A stretch of 64,000 nucleotides of DNA from Sphingopyxis sp. UBA6723. GTDB lineage: Bacteria; Pseudomonadota; Alphaproteobacteria; Sphingomonadales; Sphingomonadaceae. Below, piece after piece: positions 1 through 8,226 of this stretch. Numbering within the stretch: position 1 is the stretch's first letter; each line of letters opens with the position of its first letter. The stretch spans positions 659,675 through 723,674 of the forward strand of contig NZ_DKIH01000013.1 of NCBI RefSeq assembly GCF_002454115.1, read 5' to 3'. Made by a program: the position numbers and the translations under genes. Under the pieces are notes generated by a model, which saw only the letters and a program-made list of their open reading frames with translations, had not been told where the DNA came from and made no database searches.

Positions 1-1
1 G

Positions 2-37
2 CTGATCCTGCGCTACGTCGTCATCTACCTGCTTTGA
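2..37 (+). CDS. C-terminal end of an unidentified protein (partial)
   Basis: The window opens inside a reading frame that ends LILRYVVIYLL and stops with TGA at 35-37. The visible eleven residues are hydrophobic, as at the end of a membrane segment. Too little is present to name a family. It lies 50 bases upstream of rmuC on the same strand. Confidence 0.45.
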   Translation: MILRYVVIYLL

Positions 38-87
38 TCAGAAATACCGACTAGCCAGACGGATGGCGTTCGTCCTATGTTCCGCGG

Positions 88-1446
88 ATGGATGGACTCT
101 CACTGCTCGTCGCCCTTGTTGCCCTTGCCATTGGCGGTCTGATCGGCTGGCTGTTTGCCGGGCGGCAGGCAGGCGGACTGAAGGCCGAGCGCGACGGACT
201 GGCCGAGCGATTCAAGGCGGCGGTGACTGACCTTGCCGCTGAGGCCGAGGCGCGCAAGGCCGCCGATATCCAACTGGCGTCGCTGCTCAGCGAACAGCGT
301 GCACGCGACGCCGCGCATGATGCGCAGATTGAGCAGCTCAAGGACGCGCAGGCGGCGCTCACCGCGCAATTCCGCGAGGTCGGGCAGGTGATGCTCGACA
401 GTGCGCAAAAGGCGTTCCTTGAGCGCGCCGAGGCTCGCTTCAAGGAAAGCGAGGCGACCGCCGGGCAGAATCTGAAAGCGCTGCTGAGCCCCGTCCACGA
501 GCGGCTTCAGAAATATGAGGAAGCGGTCGGCAAGGTCGAGGCCGAGCGGCGCGACGCCTTTGGCCTGCTCCATGGCCAGATCGCGGCGATGCGCGAAGGC
601 ACCGAACGCGTGTCGAGCGAGGCGGCGAAGCTGGTCAACGCGCTGCGCAACGCGCCCAAGGCGCGCGGGCGCTGGGGCGAGCAGCAGCTCAAGAACGTTC
701 TCGAAAGCTGCGGCCTCAGCGAACACGCCGATTTCCAGACCGAGGTCAGCGTGACCGATGGCGACGGCGGGCGTCTGCGCCCCGATGTCGTCGTCAAGGT
801 GCCGGGCGGGCAGAGCCTGGTGATCGACGCCAAGGTGTCACTCAACGCCTATCAGGATGCGTTCGGCGCGGTCGAGGAGCGCGAAAAGGCACTGCATCTC
901 GCCGCCCACGCCGCGGCGATGAAGGCGCATGTGAATACGCTCGGCGCCAAGGCCTATTGGAACCAGTTCGACGACACCCCCGATTTTGTCGTGATGTTCG
1001 TGCCGGGTGAACATTTCCTCGCCGCGGCGCTCGATCAGGATCCGACGCTGTGGGACTATGCGTTCGAACGCAAGGTGCTGCTCGCCACCCCGACCAATCT
1101 GATCGCGATCGCGCGGACCGTCGCGGCGGTGTGGCGGCAGGAAAAGCTCGCCAATCAGGCACGCGAGATCGCCGCGCTCGGCAAGGAGCTGTACGCACGC
1201 ATGTCGGTGATGGGCTCGCACATCGCCAAGGTCGGGCGCAATCTCGATCAGGCGACCGGCGCGTACAACGCCTTTGTCGGCAGCTTCGAATCGCAGGTGC
1301 TGACGCAAGCGAAGCGCTTCGAGGTGCTCGATATCGAAACGGGCGACAAGGAGATCGCGGTGCTGCCGGTGGTCGAGCAGGCGGCGCGCCCGCTGGCGAA
1401 GCTGGCGGCGGTGGCCCCGGCGGCAGTCAACGACGCGGGAGAATAG
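88..1446 (+). CDS. rmuC: DNA recombination protein RmuC
   Basis: The 452-residue protein has the usual RmuC layout. An N-terminal membrane anchor (about residues 4-24, with LLVALVALAIGGLIGWL) is followed by a long charged coiled coil (about 30-180). A nuclease-like RmuC domain follows, containing RGRWGEQQLKNVLESCGL, RPDVVVKVPGGQSLVIDAKV and FVPGEHFLAAAL. RmuC is linked in other bacteria to limiting inversions and illegitimate recombination at short inverted repeats, which is apt in a genome this rich in palindromes; that link is inference. The ATG at 88 begins directly before the hydrophobic segment. A family-A palindromic pair follows the stop. Confidence 0.93.
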   Translation: MDGLSLLVALVALAIGGLIGWLFAGRQAGGLKAERDGLAERFKAAVTDLAAEAEARKAADIQLASLLSEQRARDAAHDAQIEQLKDAQAALTAQFREVGQVMLDSAQKAFLERAEARFKESEATAGQNLKALLSPVHERLQKYEEAVGKVEAERRDAFGLLHGQIAAMREGTERVSSEAAKLVNALRNAPKARGRWGEQQLKNVLESCGLSEHADFQTEVSVTDGDGGRLRPDVVVKVPGGQSLVIDAKVSLNAYQDAFGAVEEREKALHLAAHAAAMKAHVNTLGAKAYWNQFDDTPDFVVMFVPGEHFLAAALDQDPTLWDYAFERKVLLATPTNLIAIARTVAAVWRQEKLANQAREIAALGKELYARMSVMGSHIAKVGRNLDQATGAYNAFVGSFESQVLTQAKRFEVLDIETGDKEIAVLPVVEQAARPLAKLAAVAPAAVNDAGE

Positions 1447-1459
1447 CGAACCCATAAAC

Positions 1460-1538
1460 CCGTTCGTGTCGAGCGAAGTCGAGACCCGCTGAGGTCGCGC
1501 TTGACTTCACGTGTCTCGACTTCGCTCGACACGAACGG
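1460..1538. repeat. Paired palindromic repeat, family A copy 1
   Basis: The left arm carries CGTTCGTGTCGAGCGAAGTC and the right arm its reverse complement, with about 25 bases between. The same arms recur near 2278, 20538 and 32025. The element sits between the convergent rmuC and META-lipoprotein genes. It resembles REP/BIME-type extragenic palindromes; each arm also has the internal symmetry TCGAGCGAAGTCGA. Confidence 0.85.
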
Positions 1539-1553
1539 AACATTGAGGCGGCG

Positions 1554-2261
1554 TCAGATCACCCGCTTCAACACCGCCGTCCGCCCTGCGCTCCCGGTCA
1601 AAATCAGCGTCCCGACATCGGCGAAGGTCAGGCTGACCGGCGCCGCCATCAATTGGAAGAATGCTGCCTCCTGCGTCATGCCCGGACCCGGACACGCCAT
1701 TTCGGTTGCCATCAGCGGTCCCGCAGTGAGCGTGCCGTCCGCGGTCGAATAGCCGCCCGAAAAGCGGTTGCAACCCGCGCTGCCGCTGAGCCGGGCGCCG
1801 TCGAATTGCAGCGACGTCGGACGATCCTCCGCCACCGCGACCCCGCCGATCGAAACAAAGGTCCAGTTCGACCCAGCCAGCGTGTCGGGCGGCAAAATCT
1901 TGCCGCCGCAGCCTTGCAGCGTCTTGCCGTCGGCGACGACGCGCACCGTGTCGGCAAAGCGGCGGTCGCTCATTCCGTCGCTGCATGGCGCCTGTTTGAT
2001 CACCACTGACAGCCGCTCGCCGACATAGGTGCGGCCGTTCATGGACGGTTTGGCGCCGGGGTTCGGCACCATGATCTTGGTCGCGCCATAATCGCCGTCA
2101 TAGTTGAGCCGCGCTGGGGTGATCTCCAGCGTCCAGCCGGGCTCGGTTCCGAGTGCCATATAGGCCGCGGGCTGCTCACCGGGGCTCTGCGGCGGCGATC
2201 CTGTCGCGGGCGCGCAGGCGGCGAGCGCGGGAAGGGCGAGCAGGGGCAACAAGCGGATCAT
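1554..2261 (-). CDS. META-domain lipoprotein (COG3650-like plus DUF306)
   Basis: The 235-residue protein starts MIRLLPLLALPALAACAP, a lipoprotein signal with lipobox LAAC, so it should be anchored in the envelope. The middle region (MALGTEPGWTLEI through a SDRRFADTV-like segment) matches the COG3650 type of uncharacterised envelope domain. The C-terminal half is a META/DUF306 domain (SNWTFVSIGG, SAGCNRFSGGY, ATEMACPGPGM), known from heat-shock protein HslJ. The ATG at 2261 is chosen because AAAGGAG lies just upstream. A longer frame would begin inside a palindromic repeat. Its exact role is unknown. Confidence 0.82.
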   Translation of the reverse strand: MIRLLPLLALPALAACAPATGSPPQSPGEQPAAYMALGTEPGWTLEITPARLNYDGDYGATKIMVPNPGAKPSMNGRTYVGERLSVVIKQAPCSDGMSDRRFADTVRVVADGKTLQGCGGKILPPDTLAGSNWTFVSIGGVAVAEDRPTSLQFDGARLSGSAGCNRFSGGYSTADGTLTAGPLMATEMACPGPGMTQEAAFFQLMAAPVSLTFADVGTLILTGSAGRTAVLKRVI

Positions 2262-2277
2262 CACAAGCTCCTTTACT

Positions 2278-2359
2278 CCGTTCGTGTCGAGCGAAGTCGA
2301 GACACCCATCGGCATCGTGCAAGGTCGAGAGGCATCTCGACTTCGCTCGATGCGAACGG
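2278..2359. repeat. Paired palindromic repeat, family A copy 2
   Basis: The left arm is CGTTCGTGTCGAGCGAAGTC and continues GAGACACCCATCGG. The right arm is a diverged inverted copy containing CATCTCGACTTCGCTCGATG. It lies immediately upstream of the META-domain lipoprotein, so it may overlap that gene's promoter or leader. Confidence 0.85.
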
Positions 2360-2422
2360 GAAGATAAGCCGTGATAGTAGCATGATGTTGGCGGGAGGCT
2401 GAACCGAAATGCCGTCCGCAGT

Positions 2423-3235
2423 TCAGCGCCGTCGCTGGTTCAGCACCTCATACGCCATCACCGCGGTCGCGACCGCGGCGTTCAGACTGTCGGCCTTGCC
2501 CAGCATCGGCATCTTCACCCGCACGTCGGCGGCTTCGGCATAGGCGGGCGGCATCCCCTGCGATTCATTGCCGGTCAGGATGAAGGTCGGCGCGGCATAG
2601 CGCACTGCCTGATAATCCTTGGTATCGTCGCCCAGCCACGTCGCCACCAGCTGCCCCGGCCCCTGCCGCAACCACGGCAGAAATTCGTCCCAGCGCGCCT
2701 GCACCAACGCCTGGGTAAAAATCGCCCCCATGCTCGCGCGCACCGCCTCGACCGCATAGGGATCGGTGCTCTCGTCGAGCAGGATCAGTCCGCCCGCACC
2801 GACCGCGTCACCGGTGCGCAGCATCGTGCCGAGATTGCCGGGATCGCGCAGCCGCTCGGCAACCAGCCAGATCGGCGCGGTTGTGCGGTCGAGGTCGGCG
2901 AGGGTCGTTTTGGGCTCCGCATAGATGCCGACGACGGTCTGGGCATTGTCCTTACCCGACAATTTGGAGAGGATCGCAGGCGTCGTGTCGATCACCTCGC
3001 CGCCCGCCGCGAGCGTGTCGGCGACGAGCGCCGCGGCGAGCGGGTGCGCGTCGCCCTCGGGTCCCAGGAACAGCCACAAGGGCAGCACCCCCGCCTCGCG
3101 CGCCTCGGTCGCGATCCGCAGCCCTTCGGCGAGGAACAGTTCCTCGGCGCGGCGATGGCGTTTCTCGCGCAACAACCGCATCCGCTTGATCAGCGGGTTG
3201 GAAAGGCTTTCTATCAGGCTGCGACGGCCGCTCAT
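2423..3235 (-). CDS. TrmH/SpoU family RNA 2'-O-methyltransferase
   Basis: The 270-residue protein has the two-part layout of SpoU-type rRNA methyltransferases. A substrate-binding N-terminal domain (SLSNPLIKRMRLLREKRHR, then ELFLAEGLRIATEA) is followed by a SPOUT knot domain. The knot domain shows motif 1 LRDPGNLGTMLRTGDAVGA, motif 2 ILTGNESQGM and motif 3 MLGKADSLNAAVATAVMAYE. These are the SAM-binding and catalytic motifs of TrmH relatives. The target nucleotide cannot be read from sequence. It is monocistronic, followed downstream by the convergent META lipoprotein region and preceded by a family-B repeat. Confidence 0.9.
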   Translation of the reverse strand: MSGRRSLIESLSNPLIKRMRLLREKRHRRAEELFLAEGLRIATEAREAGVLPLWLFLGPEGDAHPLAAALVADTLAAGGEVIDTTPAILSKLSGKDNAQTVVGIYAEPKTTLADLDRTTAPIWLVAERLRDPGNLGTMLRTGDAVGAGGLILLDESTDPYAVEAVRASMGAIFTQALVQARWDEFLPWLRQGPGQLVATWLGDDTKDYQAVRYAAPTFILTGNESQGMPPAYAEAADVRVKMPMLGKADSLNAAVATAVMAYEVLNQRRR

Positions 3236-3247
3236 TTTTTCTCTTCC

Positions 3248-3354
3248 GTGCGCCCCTGCGAAGGCAGGGGCCCATCACCTATGCTCTCGTTTGCCCGCCA
3301 CGCCTGTTGGCCATCTCGACCTCGGGTGATGGGCCCCTGCCTTCGCAGGGGCAC
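3248..3354. repeat. Paired palindromic repeat, family B copy 1
   Basis: The arms are CCCCTGCGAAGGCAGGGG followed by CCCATCACC, and the inverted copy GGTGATGGG then CCCCTGCCTTCGCAGGGG, separated by about 45 bases. Each arm is itself a hairpin. Copies recur at 39228 (inside mtaB), 52485 and, diverged, 16099. It lies between ptsH and the TrmH-family gene and may also work as a transcript end. Confidence 0.85.
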
Positions 3355-3382
3355 GGAGGGTGGGAGCGGACCGCGCTCCCGG

Positions 3383-3661
3383 TCAATCCTCGCCGAAGCT
3401 GTCCTTGACCAGCCCGACCAGTTTGAGCAGCGCAGCATCGGCGCCGTCGCCGCTGGTGTGGATCGTGATCGTGTCGCCCTTCGCGGCGCCGAGCATCATC
3501 AGCCCCATGATAGAGGTGCCGTTGACGCGCGATCCACCCTTTTCGACCTCGACCGAAACGGTTTCGGGCAGGCGGCTGACAAAGGTGACGAACTTGGCGC
3601 TGGCGCGCGCGTGCAGCCCGCGCTGGTTGGTGATCTCGACGGTTTCGGACACCGCGGTCAC
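3383..3661 (-). CDS. ptsH: HPr-family phosphocarrier protein
   Basis: The 92-residue protein has the phosphorylatable histidine in RGLHARASAKF (His17) and the regulatory serine motif SIMGLMMLGA (Ser50), the target of HprK in other bacteria. No EII permease is nearby. This fits the alphaproteobacterial regulatory PTS, where HPr relays phosphate for signalling rather than for sugar uptake. Its start overlaps the EIIA stop by 4 bases, implying translational coupling. It is the last gene of the chvI-chvG-hprK-rapZ-EIIA-HPr series. Confidence 0.95.
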   Translation of the reverse strand: MTAVSETVEITNQRGLHARASAKFVTFVSRLPETVSVEVEKGGSRVNGTSIMGLMMLGAAKGDTITIHTSGDGADAALLKLVGLVKDSFGED

Positions 3662-4086
3662 GAACCAACCCCCAGCATTTCGGAGGCGACCGAGATATAT
3701 TTCTGCCCCGCTTCCTTGGCGGCGATCACCGCGGCGCGCAGTTCCATCGACTTGCGCGCGCTTTCCAGGCGGATCAGCATCGGCAGATTGACCCCCGCGA
3801 TCACTTCGGTGCGTCCCGATTCGAGCAGGCTGATCGCCAGGTTCGATGGGGTGCCGCCAAACAGGTCGGTCAGCAGCACGACGCCGCGCCCTTCGTCGAC
3901 TGCGCGAATCGCGTCGGCGATTTCCTTGCGGCGCATTTCCATATTGTCGTTGGGACCGATGCAGACGGTTGCGATCGCCCGCTGCGGCCCGACGACATGC
4001 TCCATCGCGCGCACCATTTCCTCGGCCAGACGGCCGTGGGTGACAAGGACCATTCCCAGCAATGGCAAGGCTTTATCGGTGGGCAT
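3658..4086 (-). CDS. PTS EIIA component, mannose family (regulatory)
   Basis: The 142-residue protein matches the EIIA-Man fold. The active-site histidine lies in GMVLVTHGRLAEEMV (His17), followed by LTDLFGGTPSNLAI and VIAGVNLPMLIRL. It would receive phosphate from HPr. With no EIIB, EIIC or EIID partners in the window, the role is probably regulatory, as known for alphaproteobacteria where this gene stands next to hprK. It begins 14 bases after rapZ and overlaps ptsH by 4 bases. Confidence 0.93.
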   Translation of the reverse strand: MPTDKALPLLGMVLVTHGRLAEEMVRAMEHVVGPQRAIATVCIGPNDNMEMRRKEIADAIRAVDEGRGVVLLTDLFGGTPSNLAISLLESGRTEVIAGVNLPMLIRLESARKSMELRAAVIAAKEAGQKYISVASEMLGVGS

Positions 4087-4100
4087 GAACGGCGAGACCC

Positions 4101-5039
4101 TTATGTTTTTCCAGCCGCTGCGGAAGGCGCAGACGGGGGCTTGCCCTCAAGCCCATCTTGCGGGGCAGAGTCAAGGTTGCGGTGGGTCAGAGTTGGCTCA
4201 TATCCGGACGCGCGCAGCGTTTCGGTCATCCGGGCCGCGACATGTACCGAGCGATGGCGCCCGCCGGTACAGCCAAAAGCGATGGTGACATAGCTTTTGC
4301 CCTCGGCACGGTACCGCGGCAGCAAGGTCAGGATCAGCTTTTCGATCTGCGCCACGCTGTCTTCATAGGCGGGATCGGCCATCACATAGGCGGCCACATC
4401 GGCGTCGAGCCCGGTGCCGGGTTTCAATTTCGCGTCCCAATGCGGGTTCCGCAGATAGCGCATGTCGAACACCAGATCGGCGTTGCGCGGCAGCCCGCGC
4501 GCGAAACCGAAGCTCAATATATTGAGCACCGGTTCATCATGATCGCTGTCGCCGAAGCGCTGGCGGACTTCCTGTTGCAGGTCGTTGCTGCTGTAATTGG
4601 TGGTGTCAATGACATGTTCGGCCCAGCGGCGCAGCGGCTCCATCATCTCGCGTTCGCGCGCGATGCCGTCGGCGGCGGGGCGATCCTCGGCCATCGGGTG
4701 ACGGCGGCGGGTTTCGGAAAAGCGGCGTTCGAGCTCGGCCCCGGCGCAGTCCAGGAACAACGTCTGGACGTCGCGCCCGCCCACCTCGCGCAGCGCCTTG
4801 ATCCGCTGCACCAGCAGCGCTGGGCGGAACCCCCGGCTGCGGCTGTCGATGCCGACCGCCAGCGGCCGCCCCGCTTCGCCGCGCTTCACCGGCGCGTCGA
4901 TCAAGGTTTCGAGCAGCGCGAGCGGCAGATTGTCGACCACCTCCCACCCCAGATCCTCCAGCACCTTGAGCACCGTCGATTTGCCCGCGCCCGACAGACC
5001 CGTCACCAGCAACAGTCGCGAACCGGCCGCGTCCTTCAT
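4101..5039 (-). CDS. rapZ: RNase adapter / nucleotide-binding protein RapZ
   Basis: The 312-residue protein has Walker A GLSGAGKS at residues 14-21. The C-terminal family signature includes ILSFGFARGLPRNADLVFD, MRYLRNPHWD and FGCTGGRHRSV. In Enterobacteria RapZ guides RNase E to the GlmZ sRNA and responds to glucosamine-6-phosphate; whether that circuit exists here is unknown. The start overlaps the end of hprK by 4 bases (ATGA). The last ~30 residues are a poorly conserved Pro/Ala-rich tail. Confidence 0.94.
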   Translation of the reverse strand: MKDAAGSRLLLVTGLSGAGKSTVLKVLEDLGWEVVDNLPLALLETLIDAPVKRGEAGRPLAVGIDSRSRGFRPALLVQRIKALREVGGRDVQTLFLDCAGAELERRFSETRRRHPMAEDRPAADGIAREREMMEPLRRWAEHVIDTTNYSSNDLQQEVRQRFGDSDHDEPVLNILSFGFARGLPRNADLVFDMRYLRNPHWDAKLKPGTGLDADVAAYVMADPAYEDSVAQIEKLILTLLPRYRAEGKSYVTIAFGCTGGRHRSVHVAARMTETLRASGYEPTLTHRNLDSAPQDGLEGKPPSAPSAAAGKT

Positions 5040-5482
5040 CCCCCGCTCGCTTGCCGGTCGAGCGCAAGCAGGATTTTGATCGGGGCCGAAGCCTCGAACG
5101 CCGACAGGGTCAGCGACGGCAGCTCATGGCCCGCGACCACTTCAATCGGGTGGACGGGCGGCATACGTTCGTAGCGATCGGCGAGGCGCACCGCGAGCGC
5201 CAGCGGCACTGGCCCGGTCCACGGCTGCTCGTCGATGCCCAGCCCACGCACTTCCAGCTTGCCCGCCAGTTCCTCGGGCGGGTGACACCACAGACGCCCG
5301 CGCTCGAACCAGATGTCGCAGCGATCGTCGGCAACCAGCCGCGCGCCGCGATCGATCAGGCGCAGCGCAAGGTCCGACTTGCCATGCCCCGACAGGCCGA
5401 GCAGCAAAATGCCGCGGCTGCCCGCGGCGACACAGCTCGCGTGGATATTGACGATATCGGGTCGGGTCCGGCGGGGCAGCAT
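5036..5482 (-). CDS. hprK: HPr kinase/phosphorylase, short alphaproteobacterial form
   Basis: Only the C-terminal kinase domain is present, about 148 residues against about 310 in Firmicutes. Walker A is GLSGHGKSDLAL and the HprK signature is LAGKLEVRGLGIDEQ. Such truncated HprK proteins are normal in alphaproteobacteria, where they phosphorylate the HPr serine. The start is uncertain: ATG at 5482 (MLPRRTRPDIV) or a TTG at 5518 adding 12 residues; neither has a strong ribosome site. It lies between the histidine kinase and rapZ in one operon. Confidence 0.9.
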   Translation of the reverse strand: MLPRRTRPDIVNIHASCVAAGSRGILLLGLSGHGKSDLALRLIDRGARLVADDRCDIWFERGRLWCHPPEELAGKLEVRGLGIDEQPWTGPVPLALAVRLADRYERMPPVHPIEVVAGHELPSLTLSAFEASAPIKILLALDRQASGG

Positions 5483-5561
5483 CGCCCACGGCTTACCGGT
5501 GACGAAGCGGCGCCGCAAGGCGGCAAACGGTTTGTCGCCCCTGCCTCTGCAGACGCGATGG

Positions 5562-7166
5562 CTAGGCTGCGCCGGTTGCGCCTTCGCCGGCGGGCAGCGT
5601 AATCAGCAGGCTGCCGCCCGGCTTGCCATCGTCGCGGTCCTTGGCGTTGATCGTGCCGCTATGCCCTTCAATGATCGTCCGCGCGATCGCCAGGCCAAGA
5701 CCGCTGTGGCGGCCAAAGGCCTCGCCCGCCGGACGTTCGCTGTGAAAACGGCGGAAAATCGCCTCGCGTTGCGCCGGATCGATGCCGGGGCCGTCGTCGT
5801 CAACCCGGATATGCACTTCGTCGCCCAGCCGCGTCGCGGCGATGCAGACCAGCCCTGTTGGTGGCGAGAAACTGATCGCATTGTCGATGACATTGTCGAT
5901 CGCCCGCTCCAGCCGGTGGCCATCGCCCATTACCAAGGTTGTCCCTTTGCGCGGACGGGCAAAGGCGAGGCGCGGATGCGGGGCGTCGGCATCGATGCGC
6001 GCGGTGCGCGCGGCGAGCATCGATTCGATCATCATGCCGACGTCGATCGGCTCGAACAAGGTGCGCGACAGCTGGGCATCGACGCGGCTCGCTTCGCTGA
6101 TGTCGTTGACCAGCCGATCGAGCCGTCGGACATCTTCGTCGGCGATCGCGAGCAGCTGCGCGCGTTGTTCGTCATTCTTGACGCGGCCAAGCCCCTCGAT
6201 TGCCGAACGCACCGACGCGATCGGGTTTTTCAGCTCGTGCGTCACATCGGCGGCAAAATGTTCGCCCGCGTCGATGCGCTGACGCAGCGCCTGCGTCATG
6301 TCGGACAGTGCCCGCGCCAGCGTGCCAATTTCGTCGCGGCGGCTCGGCAGACGCGGCACGACCACTTCGCGCGCGCGGCCAAGGCGAACGCGAACCGCGG
6401 CCCGTGCCAGTCGCCGTAGCGGGCGAACAATGGTGCGCGCCAGAAACAGCGACAGCAACACCGACGTAAGCAGGACCATCGCAACGACGATCGCGAGGCG
6501 GAGGCGCTCGGCGCGGACGGTGCGGGTAATGTCGCGCGCGTTCAGCGTCATGAGCACCGTCTGCGGCGATTCCAGATCGACGACGCTCGCAGCGCTCAGC
6601 AGCGGGGTGCGTTCGGGGGCGTAGCGGAAGCGGCTCGCCGTGGAACCGCCGCGCTGCGCCTCGATCACCTCGGGCCAGGCCGCGGCGGTATCGACCACCG
6701 GTTCCTGAAAATCGGGGTAGGAGGGGGCGCCGACGATCCAGTCGATGCCGCGATCCATCGCGCGCGCGGCATCGCGCTGCCATACCTGCAAATTGGGGTC
6801 ACGCAAGGTGTAGGTCGCGGGTCCGGTCTCGAAACTGTCGGAAATTCGCCGCCCAACGGCGTCGTAAAAGCGCAGCCGCGATTCGGTCGCCGCGGCAAAT
6901 TCGCTGATCAGCGTGGCGCGCTGGTCGGGGCGGGCCGCCTCCAGCGCGCGGTCGAGCATCGCGAGCTGATCCTTCATCACCTCGATCCGCGTATCGACCA
7001 GTCGGCTGCGATAGGTGTCGAGATAATAGAACCCGCCCGCGAGCAGCGCGACCGCCAGAATGTTGACCGCCAGAATCCGCGTCGTCAGCGACCAGCGCGC
7101 CGACCAGACGAGCGGCGATTCCTCCTGCTCGGCAAGGCTGGCGTCGGGGCTGAGCGCCTCAGACAT
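5562..7166 (-). CDS. chvG: ChvG-like sensor histidine kinase
   Basis: The 534-residue membrane kinase has TM1 (ILAVNILAVALLAGGFYYL) and a periplasmic sensor of roughly 200 residues. TM2 (LAIVVAMVLLTSVLLSLFLA) leads into a HAMP domain (RTIVRPLRRLARAA). The H-box is FAADVTHELKNPIASVRSA, the N-box IDNVIDNAISFSP, and the G-boxes DDGPGIDPAQ and GLGLAIARTI. The ATG at 7166 overlaps the response-regulator stop by 8 bases and replaces a longer frame that has only low-complexity sequence upstream. Its placement beside hprK and pckA matches the ChvG/ExoS/BvrS group, which senses acid or envelope stress. The name is by context and family. Confidence 0.88.
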   Translation of the reverse strand: MSEALSPDASLAEQEESPLVWSARWSLTTRILAVNILAVALLAGGFYYLDTYRSRLVDTRIEVMKDQLAMLDRALEAARPDQRATLISEFAAATESRLRFYDAVGRRISDSFETGPATYTLRDPNLQVWQRDAARAMDRGIDWIVGAPSYPDFQEPVVDTAAAWPEVIEAQRGGSTASRFRYAPERTPLLSAASVVDLESPQTVLMTLNARDITRTVRAERLRLAIVVAMVLLTSVLLSLFLARTIVRPLRRLARAAVRVRLGRAREVVVPRLPSRRDEIGTLARALSDMTQALRQRIDAGEHFAADVTHELKNPIASVRSAIEGLGRVKNDEQRAQLLAIADEDVRRLDRLVNDISEASRVDAQLSRTLFEPIDVGMMIESMLAARTARIDADAPHPRLAFARPRKGTTLVMGDGHRLERAIDNVIDNAISFSPPTGLVCIAATRLGDEVHIRVDDDGPGIDPAQREAIFRRFHSERPAGEAFGRHSGLGLAIARTIIEGHSGTINAKDRDDGKPGGSLLITLPAGEGATGAA

Positions 7167-7869
7167 CGTCGGCAAAGCGGTAACCCGCACCATAGAGGGT
7201 CGCGATCGCGTCGAATTCGGGATCGACCTCGCGGAACTTGCGGCGCAGGCGCTTGATGTGGCTGTCGATCGTGCGGTCGTCGATATAGACATCGTCCTGA
7301 TAGGCGGCGTCCATCAACTGGTTGCGGCTGCGCACGATGCCGGGGCGCGCGGCCAGCGTTTCCAGGATCAGGAACTCGGTGACGGTCAACGTCACATCCT
7401 TGCCGTCCCACGCGACCTTGTGGCGCGCCGGATCCATGCTCAGCCGCCCGCGGGTGATCGGCTCAGCCACCGGCTCGTCGTCGGCGGCGAGGGCATTCTG
7501 GTTCAGCTCGACACGGCGCAGGATGGCGCGGATGCGCGCGATCACCAGCCGCTGCGAGAAGGGTTTGGCGATGTAATCGTCGGCGCCCATCGCGAGCCCC
7601 AGCGCCTCGTCGATCTCGTCGTCCTTGCTGGTCAGGAAGATGACCGGCAGCTGGCTTTTCTCGCGCAGGCGGCGCAGCAGTTCCAGCCCGTCCATGCGCG
7701 GCATCTTGATGTCGAAGACGGCGAGGTCGGGCGGATTGTCGATCAGCGGCTTGAGCGCCGCCTCGCCGTCCGAATAGACACGCGTGACGAACCCCTCGGC
7801 CTGGAGCGCGATGGAGAGCGATTGCAGGATGTTGCGGTCGTCGTCGACCAGCGCGATGGTTGCCGTCAT
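7159..7869 (-). CDS. chvI: ChvI-like OmpR-family response regulator
   Basis: The 236-residue protein has a receiver domain with acidic pocket ALVDDD, phospho-acceptor Asp53 in LAVFDIKMPRMDG, and the switch lysine in FLTSKDDE. An OmpR-type winged helix follows (VTLTVTEFLILETLAARPG, RNQLMDAAYQDDVYIDDRTI, DSHIKRLRRKF). The ATG at 7869 begins the receiver domain directly. The regulator probably controls envelope and metabolic genes, as ChvI does in Rhizobiales. Divergent pckA could be a target, but no binding site was identified. Confidence 0.9.
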   Translation of the reverse strand: MTATIALVDDDRNILQSLSIALQAEGFVTRVYSDGEAALKPLIDNPPDLAVFDIKMPRMDGLELLRRLREKSQLPVIFLTSKDDEIDEALGLAMGADDYIAKPFSQRLVIARIRAILRRVELNQNALAADDEPVAEPITRGRLSMDPARHKVAWDGKDVTLTVTEFLILETLAARPGIVRSRNQLMDAAYQDDVYIDDRTIDSHIKRLRRKFREVDPEFDAIATLYGAGYRFADDV

Positions 7870-8226
7870 GCTCTTTCCGTTGGGCTGGGCCGGCGGCTGG
7901 GTTAGCCGATCCATGGTGCCGCGACAACAGCGCGCAGATTGCAGCGCGAGCCATAAATAGGGACAGTCCACATTGAATTTGAATGGCGCTTCGGCCTAAA
8001 GTTTCGAGCGCGAATAGACGGGAACTGTCCCTATTTGTGGCGCCCTGCGCTGATCATGGGCGCGCTGGAATCTTTTGACCTCCCCCTTCATCCTCGCTAA
8101 CGCGACCCTTGATTTACGGAATCGGCGTCACGTCGGCACCCATGGTAATGCGGGCCTGCCCTTTTGTGCGGCATCTCCTGCATACCTATGCAATCGGGAC
8201 CGACGGACATGGGAAAGGCTTGAACG
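7870..8226. promoter_or_regulatory. Divergent chvI / pckA intergenic region
   Basis: This 357-base stretch has no convincing gene. It must hold the promoters of chvI (leftward) and pckA (rightward). It also contains the inverted-repeat element at 7955-8036. No clear -35/-10 pair or operator could be assigned by eye. Confidence 0.5.
7955..8036. repeat. 82-base element bounded by 13-base inverted repeats
   Basis: AAATAGGGACAGT at 7955-7967 is mirrored exactly by ACTGTCCCTATTT at 8024-8036, and similarity continues outward for a few bases. The interior is AT-richer than its surroundings. The structure resembles a miniature inverted-repeat element or the trace of one rather than a two-hairpin REP pair. 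It lies between chvI and pckA. Confidence 0.65.

Noticed and set aside
1501..1752. Short ORFs starting inside family A repeats with VSTSLDTNG-like residues
   Set aside because: Those residues are the translation of the repeat arm. They also create false N-terminal extensions on the META lipoprotein, SufE-like and HemB frames.
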